Source of the DNA: a virus
Virus record (IMG/VR): IMGVR_UViG_3300027754_003437
Coordinates: 1-64,000 of that record
DNA: 64,000 nt
Reading direction: 5' to 3' (one strand)
In this document: piece after piece, positions 25,698 through 35,275 of the stretch
How the letters are laid out: the number at the start of each line of letters is the position of its first letter
Numbering within the stretch: the stretch's first letter is position 1
Position numbers and translations under genes: made by a program
Notes under the pieces: generated by a model
Told to the model about the DNA's origin: nothing
The model's input: the letters and a program-made list of their open reading frames with translations, nothing else
The model's database searches: none

Positions 25698-26146
25698 ACC
25701 AACGAGATCAAGCACTAACGGAACAACGTTCTAGAATCATGGGCCAAGCAGAACGTAAAATCTGGGTCACATTCCGCAAAGAAGGAATACATTGCTATCC
25801 TGCGGCTGCCACTGATCCTGCTCTGGCCACCGGTGACGAGTATGATGTGAGTTTCCTTGGCTCACCACATCGTCACATATTCCACTTTAGAGTATGGATT
25901 GATGTGTTACACAACGATAGAGACATTGAGTTTATCCAGTTCAAACGCTGGTTAGAAAATTTGTACAAGGACGGCATCCTACAACTTGATCACAAGAGTT
26001 GTGAAATGATGGCCGATGACTTGTACGCAGAAATTGCTGGTCGATATCCTGACCGTGCAGTGTGGATTGAGGTAGCCGAAGACGGTGAGAACGGTGCCTT
26101 GATCAAGTATGAACTTTCTCGCCCTAGTCTGTCAATTAAAATTTAA
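25694..26146 (+). CDS. T-fold (QueD/PTPS-like) protein, probably divergent
   Basis: A 150-residue protein overlapping the upstream stop (ATGA). HRHIFHFRVWIDV (about residues 57-69), LDHKSCEMMADDLY (about 95-108) and VWIEVAEDGENGALIKYE follow the order of the 6-pyruvoyl-tetrahydropterin synthase/QueD fold: paired His, LDH with a downstream helix, and a final Glu. The catalytic Cys of QueD is not in the usual place. A clearer QueD is encoded at 30335, so this copy may be structural or may act on another pterin-like step. Confidence 0.5.
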   Translation: MNQRDQALTEQRSRIMGQAERKIWVTFRKEGIHCYPAAATDPALATGDEYDVSFLGSPHRHIFHFRVWIDVLHNDRDIEFIQFKRWLENLYKDGILQLDHKSCEMMADDLYAEIAGRYPDRAVWIEVAEDGENGALIKYELSRPSLSIKI

Positions 26147-26155
26147 GGAAATCAA

Positions 26156-26380
26156 ATGGCCAAGCCATCACTCAAATCCAACCCACGTGTCGCTGAGATC
26201 TTTAATGATCTAGAAGTGTTCCTGGAGTTCTGTCAGGACTATGGGTATCGTTACAACGAGTCGGACCTGTATAACTTCAAGAGTTATGCATGGCAACAGT
26301 TCAACAAGTGGCATGCGGGCAAAAACGCCAAGAACATGTGGAACGAAGACTCACGTCGCTTTGCAGGATTTCGCCTATGA
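26156..26380 (+). CDS. Small hypothetical protein
   Basis: A 74-residue protein preceded by AAGGAAA. Predominantly helical with many Asn, Lys, Tyr and Trp residues (YAWQQFNKWHAGKNAKNMW). It has no cysteines or membrane segment. It overlaps the next gene by 4 bases, so it is part of the same operon. Function unknown. Confidence 0.5.
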   Translation: MAKPSLKSNPRVAEIFNDLEVFLEFCQDYGYRYNESDLYNFKSYAWQQFNKWHAGKNAKNMWNEDSRRFAGFRL

Positions 26381-27579
26381 GGAAACTGTACTACATGGGC
26401 TTGGAAAGCTACGAAGCCCGTTACACACTACAATTAACAGAGTGGAACCGGCGTGTGTTTGACCGCCGAGGTCTTGACGTCGTGTATGTTCCCGGCACTA
26501 CAATCGACAACACACAAGCAATCTCAGTAGGACAAGTACTAGACGCACACGGTCGCAGTTATTTTGCCATGAGCCAGATGATGAACTTGGTTCAGTTGAT
26601 GAAGAACGGTGATGTAACTGCGGCAGATGTAATCTACTTTGAAGACATGTTCCAACCTGGCATTGAGTCGTTGCCTTATATCATGGATCAGATTCCTGCA
26701 GAACAACGCCCGCAGGTATGGGTACGCTGTTTGGCACAGGCCATTGATCCTGATGACTTTGTGCATGTCTGGGGCATGGCAGGATGGATGAGCACATATG
26801 AAAAAATGGTCAATCACTTTGTTACAGGGGTTCTTGCTACCAATGAAGAGATGGTCGCACACATGCGCATTGCTGGGTGGACTGCTCCGATCTACAACAT
26901 TTCCGGCCTTGCATTTGGAAAAGCAGAAGTTCTTGAACGCATTGGCGGCACAGAGAACATCAAATCGTTTGATAGCCGTCCCCGGAGGGTGGGTTTTGCA
27001 GCTCGATTCGATCAAGAGAAGCAACCTGGCTTCTTTATGGATCTTATTGAAATGTATGGCGAACTCACCAGCGAGCCATGTGAGTTTGCAATATACAGTG
27101 GCGGACCTTTGCGATCCAACAATCCTGAGTTTGTGGAAAGAGCACGTCGTATGGAGGCAGAAGGCAAGCTCAAAATCTACGATAACATAAGCAAGAATGA
27201 ATACTACGCCCATCTTAATGATACTCGTGTTCTCTTTAATTGTGCTTTGCAAGATTGGGTCAGCAACACTGTCAGTGAGGCTGATACTCTGGGTTGTAAT
27301 GTGCTTTACCCTGCTTATCGCAGTTTCCCCGAAACCTTTGCTAATGACCCTAACCGGCTTTATGTACCCTGGAGCATAGACGATGCCTATCACAAAATGC
27401 GTAATCTTTTGCAGACTCCTCATCACAACATGGGCCTTATTAGTGATTGGAATAATGGGACTGTTGATCGGGTTATTGATATTATTACCGGTCAGGGTAC
27501 TCAGTGGGATCGTTCGGGCACTCGCTACCGGGATCATGTACCGCATGAAAAATACCAAGTTGTAAAGATTGAAAAATGA
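26377..27579 (+). CDS. GT-B glycosyltransferase (GT4-like)
   Basis: A 400-residue protein; the ATG at 26377 overlaps the previous TGA. The C-terminal half has the GT4 layout: RRVGFAARFDQEKQPGFFMD (residues about 205-224), the FAIYSGG strand, NISKNEYYAHLNDTRVLFN, and VSEADTLGCNVLYP, which carries the acidic residue of the nucleotide-sugar site. It probably transfers a hexose. It is the first gene of a nucleotide-sugar cluster with an epimerase directly downstream. Confidence 0.8.
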   Translation: MRKLYYMGLESYEARYTLQLTEWNRRVFDRRGLDVVYVPGTTIDNTQAISVGQVLDAHGRSYFAMSQMMNLVQLMKNGDVTAADVIYFEDMFQPGIESLPYIMDQIPAEQRPQVWVRCLAQAIDPDDFVHVWGMAGWMSTYEKMVNHFVTGVLATNEEMVAHMRIAGWTAPIYNISGLAFGKAEVLERIGGTENIKSFDSRPRRVGFAARFDQEKQPGFFMDLIEMYGELTSEPCEFAIYSGGPLRSNNPEFVERARRMEAEGKLKIYDNISKNEYYAHLNDTRVLFNCALQDWVSNTVSEADTLGCNVLYPAYRSFPETFANDPNRLYVPWSIDDAYHKMRNLLQTPHHNMGLISDWNNGTVDRVIDIITGQGTQWDRSGTRYRDHVPHEKYQVVKIEK

Positions 27580-28523
27580 TTGTAGTAACCGGTGCCGCAG
27601 GATACATTGGCGGACAAATCGCATTGAAACTAGCCGATGCAGGTCAACAGGTACTTGGCATTGATCTTAGACTTCCGCATAGTGGACTAACTTCGGCATT
27701 CGCAGACTTTGTGCAAGGCGACTTTGCCGACGAAACAGCATTGAGCAAGATAATCGAAGCACAACCTGGCGCTATCATTCATTGTGCTGGCACAAGTTTA
27801 GTGGGCCCTAGCGTAATGCATCCATCTGATTACTACAAAAATAATGTGGCCAAGACCATGGCCTTGTTGGATATTGTGCGTCATGCTTTACCTCGAACTA
27901 GATTTATATTCAGTTCTTCGGCGGCTGTGTACGGTGAACCTATTATGAATCCGTGTCACGAAGTAGATCCATGTGAGCCAATCTCTCCGTATGGGGAAAG
28001 TAAACGCATGGTGGAACAAATCCTAGAGAGTTATCACAAGGCTTACGGATTAGACTATGTGGCATTCCGTTACTTCAATGCCTGTGGTGCTGATCCAAAA
28101 GGTAGACATGGACAAGAGGCAGGTGCCACACACCTGATTGCTCGATATTTAGAAGCCACACGAGATGACGGCAACTTTAACGTATACGGCGACAATTATC
28201 CCACAGACGATGGTACATGTGTGCGTGACTATGTACACGTGGATGACATTGCTAATGCACATATTTTGGCGTTGAACCCCACAATCAAATCTGGTGTGTA
28301 TAATCTTGCGGGCGGCGAAGGAACCAGTGTCAAACAAATAATGGAACAAGCCAGAACTATTGTTGGCAAGATGCCTTATGTTAGTGTAGGTCCTAACCGT
28401 GCTGGAGACCCTGCCATGCTCACTGCCAGTTCGGAAAAGTTTGACCGTGCAATTGGTATGCCATGGCGCAGTTACAATCTAACCGATGTGCTTCGTCACA
28501 CATGGTCTTGGTATGTTCGATAA
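27576..28523 (+). CDS. galE: UDP-glucose 4-epimerase-like (GalE) extended SDR
   Basis: A 315-residue extended short-chain dehydrogenase. GAAGYIGG (residues 6-13) binds NAD, SSSAAVYG carries the catalytic Ser, and YGESK (about residues 149-153) has Tyr and Lys. DDGTCVRDYVHVDDIA is the GalE-type signature. The reaction inverts C4 of UDP-glucose/galactose or the N-acetyl forms. It overlaps its neighbours by 4 and 11 bases and is translated with the GT4 gene. Confidence 0.9.
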   Translation: MIVVTGAAGYIGGQIALKLADAGQQVLGIDLRLPHSGLTSAFADFVQGDFADETALSKIIEAQPGAIIHCAGTSLVGPSVMHPSDYYKNNVAKTMALLDIVRHALPRTRFIFSSSAAVYGEPIMNPCHEVDPCEPISPYGESKRMVEQILESYHKAYGLDYVAFRYFNACGADPKGRHGQEAGATHLIARYLEATRDDGNFNVYGDNYPTDDGTCVRDYVHVDDIANAHILALNPTIKSGVYNLAGGEGTSVKQIMEQARTIVGKMPYVSVGPNRAGDPAMLTASSEKFDRAIGMPWRSYNLTDVLRHTWSWYVR

Positions 28524-29109
28524 GATTTTAAAGTTCGAACAAGAACTAGCAGAGTTTACAGGAGCACCATATGCTGTCATGACCGATTGTTGTACACACG
28601 CAATCGAATTGTGCTTGCGGTACGATCAGGTTCAGGAATGTGAGTTTACTCCTTACACTTACCTAAGTATTCCCATGCTCATGCACAAGTTAGGCATCCA
28701 ATATCAGTATTCGGATCATGCTTGGCAACGTTGGGTGGGTGAGTATCCTTTTGTAAACACAAGAATTTGGGACAGTGCAAGACGGTTAGAACGTAACATG
28801 TATCGTGCTGGAATCATGCAATGTTTGAGTTTTGGGCATGACAAGCCTTTACATGTAGGTCGTGGTGGTGCTATAATACTAGATGACAAGACAGCATATG
28901 ATGCAATAATTCGCATGAGGTATGATGGTCGCGATCTAAATATCTCACCCTGGATCGCACAACAAGAATTTCGAGTCGGATATCACTATAAACCCACACC
29001 AGAAGAAGCCATGCGTGGTTTGGTGTTGCTGGAAGGTATTAAAGAACATTGTCCTGAACCTCGACATGTTGATTATGCAGATTTAAGAACTATCACTATC
29101 AAGGAATAA
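28513..29109 (+). CDS. Short DegT/DnrJ-type aminotransferase-like protein
   Basis: A 198-residue protein. Starting at Met 28513, FEQELAEFTGAPYAVMTDCCTHAIELCL matches the N-terminus of DegT/DnrJ/EryC1 sugar aminotransferases in two overlapping parts. SFGHDKPLHVGRGGAI gives the Lys that would hold PLP. Family members are usually about 370 residues; the small C-terminal domain is missing. It could be a minimal transaminase or a non-catalytic sugar-binding relative. Gene neighbours make nucleotide sugars. Confidence 0.65.
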   Translation: MFDKILKFEQELAEFTGAPYAVMTDCCTHAIELCLRYDQVQECEFTPYTYLSIPMLMHKLGIQYQYSDHAWQRWVGEYPFVNTRIWDSARRLERNMYRAGIMQCLSFGHDKPLHVGRGGAIILDDKTAYDAIIRMRYDGRDLNISPWIAQQEFRVGYHYKPTPEEAMRGLVLLEGIKEHCPEPRHVDYADLRTITIKE

Positions 29110-29110
29110 C

Positions 29111-29848
29111 ATGACAGAACCAGTATCAGTAAATAACATTGATGACAAAGGCTACCAAGAAGCATATCTAGCAGATGCTATTCGTTTCAAGATGAAACGT
29201 GACAACAAACGTTTCTGGGCCGGGGACAACATCAGTGACTACGTGGATGAACAAACCAAAGTGCAACTGATCAACGAAGCCACTGTGGCATTTGAACGAG
29301 TGTTAGACACATTATTGATTGATAGAGAAAATGACCCAAACTCACAAGGTACGGCTCGCCGGTTGGCAAAGATGTACTTCAACGAAATTATGGCTGGTAG
29401 GTATGAGGAATCGCCTAATGCAACGGCTTTCCCAAATGACACAGCAGGAGCATACGAAGGTATGTTGGTGGTGCGTAGCGAGCTTAAGAGCATGTGTAGC
29501 CACCATCATCAACCTGTTACGGGTGTTGCTTATATTGGAATCATTGCTGGCGCCAAACTCATTGGTCTTTCGAAGTACACCAGGATCGCACAATGGTGTG
29601 CCCGACGCGGAACTCTTCAAGAAGAGCTCTGCATGGACATCGCTCGTGAGATCGAGTTCGCAACTGGATCCCGAGATGTTGCCGTTTATATTCAGGCTAC
29701 CCACGGATGTTGCGAGAATCGTGGTATTATGGCTCACAGTAGTCTTACCCAAACTACCGTACTCCATGGAGCATTTAAAACAGACCAAAGTGTGAAGAAG
29801 GAATTCTTTGACAATATCAAACTACAACAGGACTTTGCACCACGATGA
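29111..29848 (+). CDS. folE: GTP cyclohydrolase I
   Basis: A 245-residue FolE. CSHHHQPVTGVAYIGI (Cys129 onward) and GCCENRGI (Cys200) give the zinc ligands and active site of type I enzymes. It converts GTP to dihydroneopterin triphosphate, the first step towards both folate and 7-deazaguanines. QueD, QueE and a DpdA-like enzyme in the window indicate the latter. The start follows the upstream stop by one base; the HIT gene overlaps its end by 4 bases. Confidence 0.95.
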   Translation: MTEPVSVNNIDDKGYQEAYLADAIRFKMKRDNKRFWAGDNISDYVDEQTKVQLINEATVAFERVLDTLLIDRENDPNSQGTARRLAKMYFNEIMAGRYEESPNATAFPNDTAGAYEGMLVVRSELKSMCSHHHQPVTGVAYIGIIAGAKLIGLSKYTRIAQWCARRGTLQEELCMDIAREIEFATGSRDVAVYIQATHGCCENRGIMAHSSLTQTTVLHGAFKTDQSVKKEFFDNIKLQQDFAPR

Positions 29849-30249
29849 TTAGTTATGCAACCTTAAAAGCCGCCCAGGATGGCAAAGTAGCACCTTGGAC
29901 TAATACGGTACCTGAAATGAGCAACACTCATATCGCTGTGTTTCGTGATGCTTATCCTGTGGCAGAAGGTCACCTGTTGTTTGTGCCACGTGCCAACACT
30001 GACGAATCTATTGTGGTGGCCATGGGCATGGCTTTGCTGACTGGTCGTCAAATGGTGCAGAACAATCAATGCGATGCGTTCAACATTGGTTTGAATGCAG
30101 GAGTAGCCGCAGGACAGACAGTGATGTACCCACACGTACACTTGATACCAAGAATGCACGGAGACACTGCTGATCCTGTTGGTGGTGTACGAGGTGTCAT
30201 ACCCGGACAGGCCAACTACAAAACTGACACCTATCAACAACCTGAATAG
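29845..30249 (+). CDS. HIT-family hydrolase
   Basis: A 134-residue protein of the histidine-triad superfamily. PHVHLIPR (about residues 96-103) is the HxHxxP catalytic strand; AEGHLLFVPR is the preceding conserved strand. HIT proteins hydrolyse nucleotide phosphoramidates, dinucleoside polyphosphates or adenylylated intermediates. It is the last gene of the operon and is coupled to folE; a role in clearing pathway by-products is possible. Confidence 0.8.
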   Translation: MISYATLKAAQDGKVAPWTNTVPEMSNTHIAVFRDAYPVAEGHLLFVPRANTDESIVVAMGMALLTGRQMVQNNQCDAFNIGLNAGVAAGQTVMYPHVHLIPRMHGDTADPVGGVRGVIPGQANYKTDTYQQPE

Positions 30250-30286
30250 ATAATAAATATTCAGCGGTCTTGGACATCATTCCCGC

Positions 30287-30315
30287 TTTACAAACTCTGC
30301 TGTCTATGCTATAAT
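30287..30315 (+). promoter_or_regulatory. sigma70-type promoter for queD
   Basis: TTTACA (30287), 17-base spacer, TATAAT (30310), then ATAGGAG before the ATG at 30335. An AATAAATA sequence at 30252 is a possible second, late element. Confidence 0.8.
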
Positions 30316-30334
30316 TTAACATAGGAGAAACAGC

Positions 30335-30841
30335 ATGACAACATCAAATCCCGTAGTTTACAAGTACACCAGTACCAAAGAGTACCACGACGCATTTCCA
30401 TGTGCGTACAGACAGTGGAGGAGCGATAGCCATTGTAATTTGATACATGGATATTCATTTAGCATGAAGTTCTATTTCGGAACTAACGAACTGGATGTGC
30501 GTAACTGGGCCGCCGACTACGGTGGACTCAAAGAACTAAAGAAGACCTTAGAAGACCAATTTGACCATACACTTATTGTGGCACAGGATGATCCAGAGAT
30601 GGAAACATTCAAGTTACTACAAGAGCGGAATATGGCCAAGGTTGTAGTACTACCCCGTCTAGGTTGCGAAGGACTCAGCGACATGCTATACAAGTATGTT
30701 AATGGTGTTTACATTCCAGAGATGTGGGGGCCAGGCGAAGCGGCTCGTTTATGGTGTTATCGTGTGGAAGTACGTGAGACACAGGCCAACATGGCGTTCC
30801 GTGAAGGACATCGTGAATGGAATGAGGACTTGTTTGTTTGA
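30335..30841 (+). CDS. queD: 6-carboxytetrahydropterin synthase (QueD)
   Basis: A 168-residue PTPS-family protein. HCNLIHGYSF supplies the catalytic Cys and the zinc His pair, with an upstream His in KEYHDAF. DYGGLKELKKTL matches the conserved DF/DY..LK block, and FDHTLIV carries the catalytic His. It converts dihydroneopterin triphosphate to 6-carboxytetrahydropterin in preQ0 synthesis. It has its own promoter, apart from folE. Confidence 0.9.
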   Translation: MTTSNPVVYKYTSTKEYHDAFPCAYRQWRSDSHCNLIHGYSFSMKFYFGTNELDVRNWAADYGGLKELKKTLEDQFDHTLIVAQDDPEMETFKLLQERNMAKVVVLPRLGCEGLSDMLYKYVNGVYIPEMWGPGEAARLWCYRVEVRETQANMAFREGHREWNEDLFV

Positions 30842-30848
30842 TTAAATA
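30841..30848 (+). promoter_or_regulatory. T4-type late promoter-like motif (ATTAAATA)
   Basis: TAAATA ends 5 bases before a GTG start at 30853, so the RNA would begin at the start codon. No Shine-Dalgarno sequence is present. Confidence 0.5.
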
Positions 30849-30852
30849 TTGA

Positions 30853-32778
30853 GTGATTAAACAAACCATAAGTTTCGTACAACCCAACTTTCAACAAGGT
30901 CCCAAAGAATTTAATGCTTACTATCTGCCTTACTCGGCAGGAGTAGTTTTAGGCTATGCTTTGGGTTTTGAACACATAAATTCAAAGTGGGAAATTGATC
31001 AGTTGATCTGGCGGAGAGATCCTATTGAGGATCTGGCCACAAAACTGGCCAAAAATAATATTGTGGCATTTAGTACCTATGTATGGAATCATAGGTACAA
31101 TTATGCATTGGCTCGTCGCATAAAAGAAATCAATCCTCGGGTAACAATAATAGTCGGCGGGCCTGAGCCAGCCATTGAAGATCCAGGCTTGTTTGAAAAG
31201 GAACCTTTCATAGATCTAGTGATCAAGATGGAAGGTGAGATTACTTTTAAACGCATACTCGAAGACTTTGACACAGACTACACACACATACCGGGACTGT
31301 TGATCAACACGCCCACCGGATTGATCAACACCGGTGACTGTGCCAGAATTGATAATCTGGACCAAATACCTAGTCCATATCTTTCAGGCATGTTTGATCA
31401 AATCATCAAGGACAACCCCGAAGTGATTTGGAATGCTACACTAGAAACCAATCGTGGTTGTCCTTATCAGTGTACCTTTTGCGACTGGGGCAGTCTTACC
31501 TACAGTAAAGTGAAAAAATTTGATCTTACTAGAGTATATCACGAACTAGAATGGATTGGTGCCAACTGTGGGTTTGTTACCATCACTGACGCTAACTTTG
31601 GCATGTTTATAGAACGCGACAATATGATTGTGGACAAGTTGATTGAAGTACAAAAGAAATATGAAAAACTAACATCGTTCTCAATGACCTGGGCCAAGAA
31701 TCAAAAGAACGAAGTAGTGGACATTGTCAAGAAACTCATACACGAAAGTCCAAACTTTGGTCAAGGGCTCACGGTGAGTGTACAGAGCATGGATCATGAT
31801 GTGTTGGAAAATGTCAAACGTAGAAATCTTGACCAACACAAAATTGATGAAATTTTTGATCTGTGCGATCGCAACAACATTCCTGTGTATACAGAACTGA
31901 TACTGGGACTGCCTGGCGAAACTGTTGAATCATGGAAGGGAGCATTTTGGAAAATTTTCCGCGCTGGCAATCACACTGGCATCAATATCTTGCAGGCACA
32001 GTTGTTGGAAAATGCCGAAATGAATCTATTACAAAAACGCTTGTGGCAGTTAGAGGCTGTGCCAGTACACGATTACATGAGCGGCAGTTACAATGATGCG
32101 GAGTTGAGCGAGTGTGTGGATGTGGTTATCAGTACCAAGGACATTTCTAAACAACAGATGCTAGACACACTGGTTTGGAACAGTTTTATCCAGACATTTC
32201 ACATCAATGGTCTGACCACGTACATTGCCAGATATTTGGAAAAAGCACATCAAATTGATTATAGCGAATTCTATGATAATTTATATGTCTGGGTTCAGCA
32301 CGATCCTTGGTTTCAAACACAGTTCAATGACACACGAAATTACTTTGCAAACTGGGCAAGCCACGGCTCTATTAGTCATCCGCCAATTGGCAACGTCCAG
32401 GTATTTGGATGGAATTTAGTGCATCGCACTACTCTATACATACAACAACAAGATCGCCTAAATTATGTGTTTGATTTGGTTGACACCTTTGTAAAAAATC
32501 ATTATAATATCAACAAAGACATATTAGATCAACTCATGCAGTTTCAAAGAAATTACGTGGTTGACTATCGCAATCTTAAATACCTGCCTATACAGCAAAA
32601 TTTTGATTATGATTTTCTTGGCTATATTCAAGACAACACTCAACTTGAAAAACCATGTATGTGTGTTTTTGAAAGCACAGAGGATCATAATATGAGCCTA
32701 GAACATTTTCTTGAAAATATGTATTTTGCCAGGAAAAGAAATTTTGGAAAAACAAACATCACTCGAAGTTATGAATAA
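30853..32778 (+). CDS. B12-binding-type radical SAM protein
   Basis: A 641-residue protein with a GTG start. Residues about 60-150 resemble the Rossmann cobalamin-binding domain of class B radical-SAM enzymes (TIIVGGPEPAIED), though the DxHxxG cobalamin motif is not seen. NRGCPYQCTFCDWG (about residues 200-213) is the CxxxCxxC cluster motif. The remainder is a TIM-barrel-like domain and a long C-terminal extension. Family members perform methylations, cyclisations and ring rearrangements. Nucleotide-sugar genes follow directly; the substrate is unknown. A related enzyme lies at 44627. Confidence 0.85.
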   Translation: MIKQTISFVQPNFQQGPKEFNAYYLPYSAGVVLGYALGFEHINSKWEIDQLIWRRDPIEDLATKLAKNNIVAFSTYVWNHRYNYALARRIKEINPRVTIIVGGPEPAIEDPGLFEKEPFIDLVIKMEGEITFKRILEDFDTDYTHIPGLLINTPTGLINTGDCARIDNLDQIPSPYLSGMFDQIIKDNPEVIWNATLETNRGCPYQCTFCDWGSLTYSKVKKFDLTRVYHELEWIGANCGFVTITDANFGMFIERDNMIVDKLIEVQKKYEKLTSFSMTWAKNQKNEVVDIVKKLIHESPNFGQGLTVSVQSMDHDVLENVKRRNLDQHKIDEIFDLCDRNNIPVYTELILGLPGETVESWKGAFWKIFRAGNHTGINILQAQLLENAEMNLLQKRLWQLEAVPVHDYMSGSYNDAELSECVDVVISTKDISKQQMLDTLVWNSFIQTFHINGLTTYIARYLEKAHQIDYSEFYDNLYVWVQHDPWFQTQFNDTRNYFANWASHGSISHPPIGNVQVFGWNLVHRTTLYIQQQDRLNYVFDLVDTFVKNHYNINKDILDQLMQFQRNYVVDYRNLKYLPIQQNFDYDFLGYIQDNTQLEKPCMCVFESTEDHNMSLEHFLENMYFARKRNFGKTNITRSYE

Positions 32779-33664
32779 CACACACGAATACAGCATAGCA
32801 GTTTTACTGCCCACTCGTAGCCGGACCGATGCACTCACTGCCAGTGTGACCAGCATTGTAGATCTAGCCAATGACATTTCCCGTATACAATTGGTGTTTG
32901 GATTTGACGATGATGACAAAATAGGACTAGCACATTTTACCAAGGTGATACAACCCATGTTAGACAAGCATGGAGTATCTTACGAAGCACAGTCTTTTAA
33001 AAGTATGGGCTATGCTGGACTCAATCGATACTACAATCATTTGGCAAAATCAACGTCGGCAGACTGGCTGTTTGTATGGAATGATGATGCTGTGATGGAA
33101 ACTCAGGGATGGGACTCGGTAATTGAACAATACACAGGCGAATTCAAACTGTTAAAAGTTCACACGCACAATGACCATCCCTACAGCATTTTTCCTATAA
33201 TGCCACGAGCATGGTATGACCTAATGAATCATCTCAGCCGTCATCAAATGATCGATGCTGAACTAAGTCAACTGGCTTTCTTGCTGGATATTATGCAAGT
33301 GATTGAGATTGATGTCACACACAATCAAGTTGAGTTAACCAAAGATGCAACTGACCCTCTCAAACCCAAGGTACGTTTTGAAGGTAACCCTGCCAATCCG
33401 CATGATTTCCATAATCCTCAAACTAGTGCGCAACGCTATCAAGATTGTGATACCATTGCTGAATACATGCGTACAATTGGGTTAGATGCCACTTGGTGGG
33501 AAAGTGTCAAGAGTGGTAAAAATTACCCCTGGGAAAAATTAATTGCTCTAGATGTCAACAAACAGATGAGTCAATTTGTAATGCAACTCGACGAGCATGG
33601 GCAAGTATTGTCCTATGACAAAGACCAAAAAAGCGAAGATTTCAGGATATCCCTTGCAAAATAA
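32771..33664 (+). CDS. Glycosyltransferase family 2-like protein
   Basis: A 297-residue protein. The Met at 32771 overlaps the radical-SAM stop by 8 bases; a longer start would overlap by 68. A GT-A pattern is visible: AVLLPTRSR at the N-terminus, FGFDDDDK near residue 43, and WLFVWNDDAVM near residues 96-106 as the DxD site. It is probably an inverting sugar transferase acting in the adjacent nucleotide-sugar pathway. Confidence 0.7.
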   Translation: MNNTHEYSIAVLLPTRSRTDALTASVTSIVDLANDISRIQLVFGFDDDDKIGLAHFTKVIQPMLDKHGVSYEAQSFKSMGYAGLNRYYNHLAKSTSADWLFVWNDDAVMETQGWDSVIEQYTGEFKLLKVHTHNDHPYSIFPIMPRAWYDLMNHLSRHQMIDAELSQLAFLLDIMQVIEIDVTHNQVELTKDATDPLKPKVRFEGNPANPHDFHNPQTSAQRYQDCDTIAEYMRTIGLDATWWESVKSGKNYPWEKLIALDVNKQMSQFVMQLDEHGQVLSYDKDQKSEDFRISLAK

Positions 33665-34871
33665 TATAACCGTCAGCAAACTGGTCACTGAGTGTGTGAT
33701 TTCAAAAAATCCAGTTACAAAAATACTTGACTTTGGACAGCATGCTTACGCTGATACATTTATCCGACCAGATCAATTGAATCTCAGTGAGCCTGTTTTT
33801 CCTTTGCAGGTATATCTCAATGCCAACTCAGGTAGTATACAACTGGGCTATGTGAGTTCGGCCACGGATCGTTACAATCTCTACAGTTACAGTTACACTT
33901 CCAGCAATAGTCAAACAGCCAGAAATCACTGGGACAGGTATGCTCAAACAATCAAAAGCCGTAGACACACCGGACTGGTAGTAGAAATTGGCAGCAATGA
34001 TGGTTATCTTGTGAGTCAATTTGATCATGCAGTAGGTGTAGACTCCAGTGCAGAAATGTGTGCATTGTCCCAAGCAAAGGGTGTTGAAACAATAAACACT
34101 TTGTTCGACGATGCCACTGCTGATGCAATAAAACACAAACACGGCACAGCAAGTGTGATCATTGCCAACAATGTGTTTAACCATGCCAACGATCCTGTGA
34201 CATTTGCACAAAGCGTGGCCCGACTACTGTCCAACACAGGAGAATTTGTGTTTGAAGTACCGTATTGGCTCAGCATGATTGAATCAGGAAGATTCACAGA
34301 CATGGTATATCACGAGCATCCTACATACTTCACTGTGAAGATGGCATGGAACTTGTTGAAAGCCGCGGGACTAGAGATCACTGACTTTGATGTGGTTGAT
34401 TATCATGGCGGAAGCCTACGAATGTTTGCTCGTCTTGACACTGGTGCTGATATGCCTGTTAAAATTCAAGACGCCATAGTCAAAGAAACCCAAACAGGTT
34501 TGTTTGATCCTGCATTTTATCAAAACTTACAACTGAAATTTGAGCAAGTCAAGGTTGATTGGTTAGCCTCTTTTTATCAATTACTCAGCGAAGATTCCGA
34601 AGCAGTAGTCATAGGAGTGGGTGCGGCAGCCAAGGCCAACACATGGTTAAAATGGCACGGGCTTGACAGTACCGTTATTCATTGTATCACTGATGCCAGC
34701 GAACACAAGCAAGGCAAGTACACACCATTCACTAGAATTCCAATTCAGGCAGACGAAGAATTTGCTCGCCATAAGCGGCCATATGCATTGATATTGAGTT
34801 GGAACATTGGCGAAGGTCTTCGCAGAGCCATATCGAATATCAATCCTAACACAAGGTTTATTTCACAATGA
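33615..34871 (+). CDS. NDP-hexose C-methyltransferase-like protein
   Basis: A 418-residue protein of the TylCIII-type family. DFGQHAYADTF marks the N-terminal zinc-domain region, but the usual four Cys are reduced. VVEIGSNDGYLV is the SAM loop, and VIGVGAAAKANT begins the C-terminal Rossmann domain. It would methylate a keto-sugar nucleotide. The start is uncertain: Met codons at 33597 and 33615 both lie inside the upstream gene and neither has a clear ribosome-binding site. Confidence 0.75.
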   Translation: MTKTKKAKISGYPLQNNITVSKLVTECVISKNPVTKILDFGQHAYADTFIRPDQLNLSEPVFPLQVYLNANSGSIQLGYVSSATDRYNLYSYSYTSSNSQTARNHWDRYAQTIKSRRHTGLVVEIGSNDGYLVSQFDHAVGVDSSAEMCALSQAKGVETINTLFDDATADAIKHKHGTASVIIANNVFNHANDPVTFAQSVARLLSNTGEFVFEVPYWLSMIESGRFTDMVYHEHPTYFTVKMAWNLLKAAGLEITDFDVVDYHGGSLRMFARLDTGADMPVKIQDAIVKETQTGLFDPAFYQNLQLKFEQVKVDWLASFYQLLSEDSEAVVIGVGAAAKANTWLKWHGLDSTVIHCITDASEHKQGKYTPFTRIPIQADEEFARHKRPYALILSWNIGEGLRRAISNINPNTRFISQ

Positions 34872-35275
34872 AAACATACAACATCTATGCTGACCACGGA
34901 GTAAAAGGTCTTGAATCTTTTACTGATGATCGAGGCAGTATCACGGACATATTTTATATGTCCAACATGAATCACGGTTGCATTATTACCAATCAACCAG
35001 GTGCTGTGCGTGGCAATCATTATCACAAGTTTACCACACAATACACTTACATATTGTCCGGCACGTTGACCTACTACAGTCGAAGTATAGGCGGCGATGA
35101 ACCCGCAGATGTTTTCAATGCTGTGGCCGGTGACATGATCATCAGTGCGCCACTTGAGATCCATGCCATGCGATCCGGTAGTGATGGGTGTGTCTTTATT
35201 GCATTTGCAGAAGGTCCAAGGGGCGGAGCAGACTATGAGTCTGATACCTATCGAGTAGATGATATTACTCAATGA
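34868..35275 (+). CDS. Cupin-fold sugar epimerase/isomerase-like protein
   Basis: A 135-residue cupin. RGNHYHKFTTQYTYILSG (about residues 48-65) is the metal-binding cupin strand pair, and a second cupin motif with APLEIHAM follows. The protein resembles WxcM/FdtA-type 3,4-ketoisomerases and RmlC-like epimerases of deoxysugar synthesis. It overlaps both neighbours by 4 bases, tying it to the C-methyltransferase and SDR genes. Confidence 0.7.
   Translation: MKTYNIYADHGVKGLESFTDDRGSITDIFYMSNMNHGCIITNQPGAVRGNHYHKFTTQYTYILSGTLTYYSRSIGGDEPADVFNAVAGDMIISAPLEIHAMRSGSDGCVFIAFAEGPRGGADYESDTYRVDDITQ

Noticed and set aside
26539-27624. A 361-residue open frame on the minus strand
   Set aside because: It lies wholly opposite the GT4 gene, has no ribosome-binding site, and its sequence lacks recognisable domains; the plus-strand frame has clear family motifs.
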